Shown here piece after piece: positions 62,770 to 64,000 of a stretch of DNA of 64,000 bases. How positions within the stretch are numbered: the first letter of the stretch is position 1; every line of letters begins with the position of its first letter. The stretch spans positions 682,001 to 746,000 of the forward strand of contig JAQCZH010000001.1 of the NCBI GenBank assembly GCA_027682585.1. The letters run 5' to 3'. The notes under the pieces are model-generated. The model was not told the DNA's origin. It made no database searches and saw only the letters and a program-made list of their open reading frames with translations. The position numbers were made by a program, and so were the translations under genes. Source of the DNA: Lachnospiraceae bacterium AF51-6-b8A. Its GTDB lineage: Bacteria; Bacillota; Clostridia; Lachnospirales; Lachnospiraceae.

Positions 62770-62832
62770 CAATACGCCAGTTTTGGTGCTTCGAGCCAAT
62801 CCCGAAATCTTCATACCTAACTGCGCGACATA
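62770..62832 (-). ncRNA. probable L21 leader (rplU cis-regulatory RNA)
   Basis: Between the promoter and rplU, the minus strand offers a closing stem: CAGTTAGGT (62823-62815) can pair with ACCAAAACTG (62787-62778), leaving an internal loop region. The position, length and CAGTT/AACTG closing stem are what I recall of the L21 leader family that autoregulates rplU in Firmicutes. A covariance-model scan (Rfam L21_leader) would confirm or refute it. Confidence 0.55.
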
Positions 62833-62839
62833 CTGGAAT

Positions 62840-62868
62840 ATAATAGCATCGCAGAGAATGTGTGTCAA
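62840..62868 (-). promoter_or_regulatory. promoter of the rplU-prp-rpmA operon
   Basis: On the minus strand a perfect TTGACA (62868-62863) and TATTAT (62845-62840) are 17 bases apart. Transcription would start near 62833, giving a leader of about 80 bases. The -35 box starts 3 bases after the stop codon of the permease gene. Confidence 0.8.
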
Positions 62869-62870
62869 GG

Positions 62871-64000
62871 CTAGTGGACAATCCGGTAGTAAATACGGCT
62901 TGTCAAAAAGAAAATCAAGAGATAGATCAGGGCAAATACGACTGTCACAATGCCCAACCGAATCATGTAAAAGGTCATATTACTCACTCCGAAGAGAATC
63001 AGAAGATTGGACATGATCTTCCCGGCTGCCAGGCAGTGGATGATCGCAATGATCAGAGGAGCGAAGAAAAGCCAGACAATCTGGCTGGCTGCCGTTCTCC
63101 GAATCAGCGCATCCGGAAGCCCCACCTGCTTCATAATCTGATACTTCTCCCGATCCTCGTAGGCCTCATTAACCTGCTTATAATACGTGACAAGAACGGT
63201 TCCGATCAGGAAGACAAGGCCGACCAGAAGTCCCAGGAAGAGAAATCCTCCGTTAAAAGAATAGACTTCATTTCTTGCGTCCATTTGGTTCGTCGCAATG
63301 AAATTGTCGTGATTTAACTCTTTCACCGCCTTATCCAGAGCTTCAGACCGGTCTGCGGCATTCCAGGCAAAATATGGATTTGTACTTGTACCCATCCCCA
63401 TGCCGTCAGGTGCCTGAAGCAAGTCAGATACTTCCAGCATCGTTTTCTGATCCGGAAGAACCAAAAAAACATAGTCGACCGCAAAGTTGGATAAGACCAT
63501 GTTCTTGCCCGGGCTGAGCTGATATGTCATATTCCCTATCTTCAAGTTCTTGATATCAGACATACTGTCCCGGTTGCTGTAGATTAAAGCCTGTCCCTGA
63601 CTGAGTTTGATATCCGTCCCAAAATACCGGTTATATTCATCCAGGCTTCCCAGAACAACAAATCCGATCTTAAAACCGTCTTTGGGATTGCTCAGATCTT
63701 TCTGATTCGCAAAAACAGGCTTCAACTCCTGATTCGAATATAAGACAGCTGTTGTCAGCTGGGTGATATGAATCCCGTCTCTGACCTGCGTATGAGGCTC
63801 AGTCGCCTGGCGTGCCTTCTCTTCCACCTCGCTGCTCCACTGTTGCAGGTCTGCAAGACTGGGGGTATGCTCAGAAACCTGGACAGAATTCAGTTCATAA
63901 TAACGATTATGCAGGATTCCACCCACCGTTTTCTCCATGTTGGAGTACATGACAAATACCGTCGAGAGGGTCAGGATAACGCCGCAGGCCATGATAGCCA
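62871..64000 (-). CDS. FtsX-type ABC transporter permease (5' end beyond window)
   Basis: The frame is open to the right edge, so only the C-terminal 375 or so residues are seen. A first hydrophobic segment (ACGVILTLSTVFVMYS) is followed by an extracytoplasmic domain of about 220 residues and three C-terminal membrane segments (GFLFLGLLVGLVFLIGTVLV; IVWLFFAPLIIAIIHCL; IRLGIVTVVFALIYLLIFFL). The cytoplasmic loop MKQVGLPDALIRR is typical of FtsX-domain permeases such as those of peptide-resistance or BceB-like systems. An in-frame ATG at 63992 is unlikely to be the start. The ATPase gene is not in the window. Confidence 0.85.
   Translation of the reverse strand, partial: AIMACGVILTLSTVFVMYSNMEKTVGGILHNRYYELNSVQVSEHTPSLADLQQWSSEVEEKARQATEPHTQVRDGIHITQLTTAVLYSNQELKPVFANQKDLSNPKDGFKIGFVVLGSLDEYNRYFGTDIKLSQGQALIYSNRDSMSDIKNLKIGNMTYQLSPGKNMVLSNFAVDYVFLVLPDQKTMLEVSDLLQAPDGMGMGTSTNPYFAWNAADRSEALDKAVKELNHDNFIATNQMDARNEVYSFNGGFLFLGLLVGLVFLIGTVLVTYYKQVNEAYEDREKYQIMKQVGLPDALIRRTAASQIVWLFFAPLIIAIIHCLAAGKIMSNLLILFGVSNMTFYMIRLGIVTVVFALIYLLIFFLTSRIYYRIVH

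Noticed and set aside
1..64000. CRISPR arrays, IS elements, prophage or integron around the tyrosine recombinase
   Set aside because: No regularly spaced repeats, transposase, phage structural genes or attC-like arrays were seen. The recombinase sits among housekeeping genes and looks like a chromosomal Xer.

Overview
The window looks like chromosome from a Gram-positive member of the Clostridia, most probably Lachnospiraceae or a close relative. The evidence is family-level: an MreBCD-PBP2-MinC-RodA-MgsA elongation/division block, SepF, an L27 with the N-terminal extension that Prp cleaves, a LexA/YneA-like SOS pair, and no outer-membrane genes. Base composition looks moderate and even by eye, except for one clearly AT-rich patch at about 56.8-58.1 kb. 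I see no tRNA, rRNA, CRISPR array, IS element or prophage.

Layout. (1) 0-3.7 kb, plus strand: leuS, a small HD-domain protein and a SEC-C protein. (2) 3.8-8.3 kb, minus strand: a tyrA-aroA-pbuX-xpt run ending in a large structured terminator. (3) 8.5-53.9 kb: an almost unbroken plus-strand run. It holds an EF-G-like GTPase, NADP isocitrate dehydrogenase, an ABC-F ATPase, rex, NAD(P)HX repair, alr, a CBS protein, yebC, ftsK, fhs-folD (one-carbon metabolism), rlmH-phoH-ybeY (ribosome and RNA maturation), a flippase, two flavoproteins, mutS-mutL-miaA, ynbB and radC. Then comes the cell-shape block mreB-mreC-mreD-PBP2-minC-rodA, followed by mgsA, a D,D-carboxypeptidase, a small P-loop protein, an HlyD-like adaptor, yggS, sepF, aroB, lspA and a pseudouridine synthase. 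Many junctions overlap or are separated by under 30 bases, so long transcripts are likely.

(4) 53.9-56.7 kb: a lone XerS-like tyrosine recombinase on the minus strand with a dif-like inverted repeat in front of it, then a divergent yneA-like/lexA SOS pair whose shared control region carries four LexA-box-like sites. (5) 56.8-58.1 kb: the AT-rich patch, encoding a secreted protein of unknown function and an overlapping small membrane protein. (6) 58.1-64.0 kb, minus strand: rplU-prp-rpmA, obg-yhbY-nadD/yqeK-rsfS, and at the right edge the 3' end of an FtsX-type ABC permease.

Points most worth a second look: an orphan minC with a changed MinD-contact motif and no minD/minE beside it; a methylglyoxal synthase homologue lacking the usual catalytic Asp; two terminators with different stems but the same apical core sequence; the dif-like repeat beside the single Xer gene; the secreted/membrane protein pair in the AT-rich patch; and hairpin-plus-T-tract elements abutting the Shine-Dalgarno sites of icd and aroB. 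All assignments come from reading the sequence. No database search was run.
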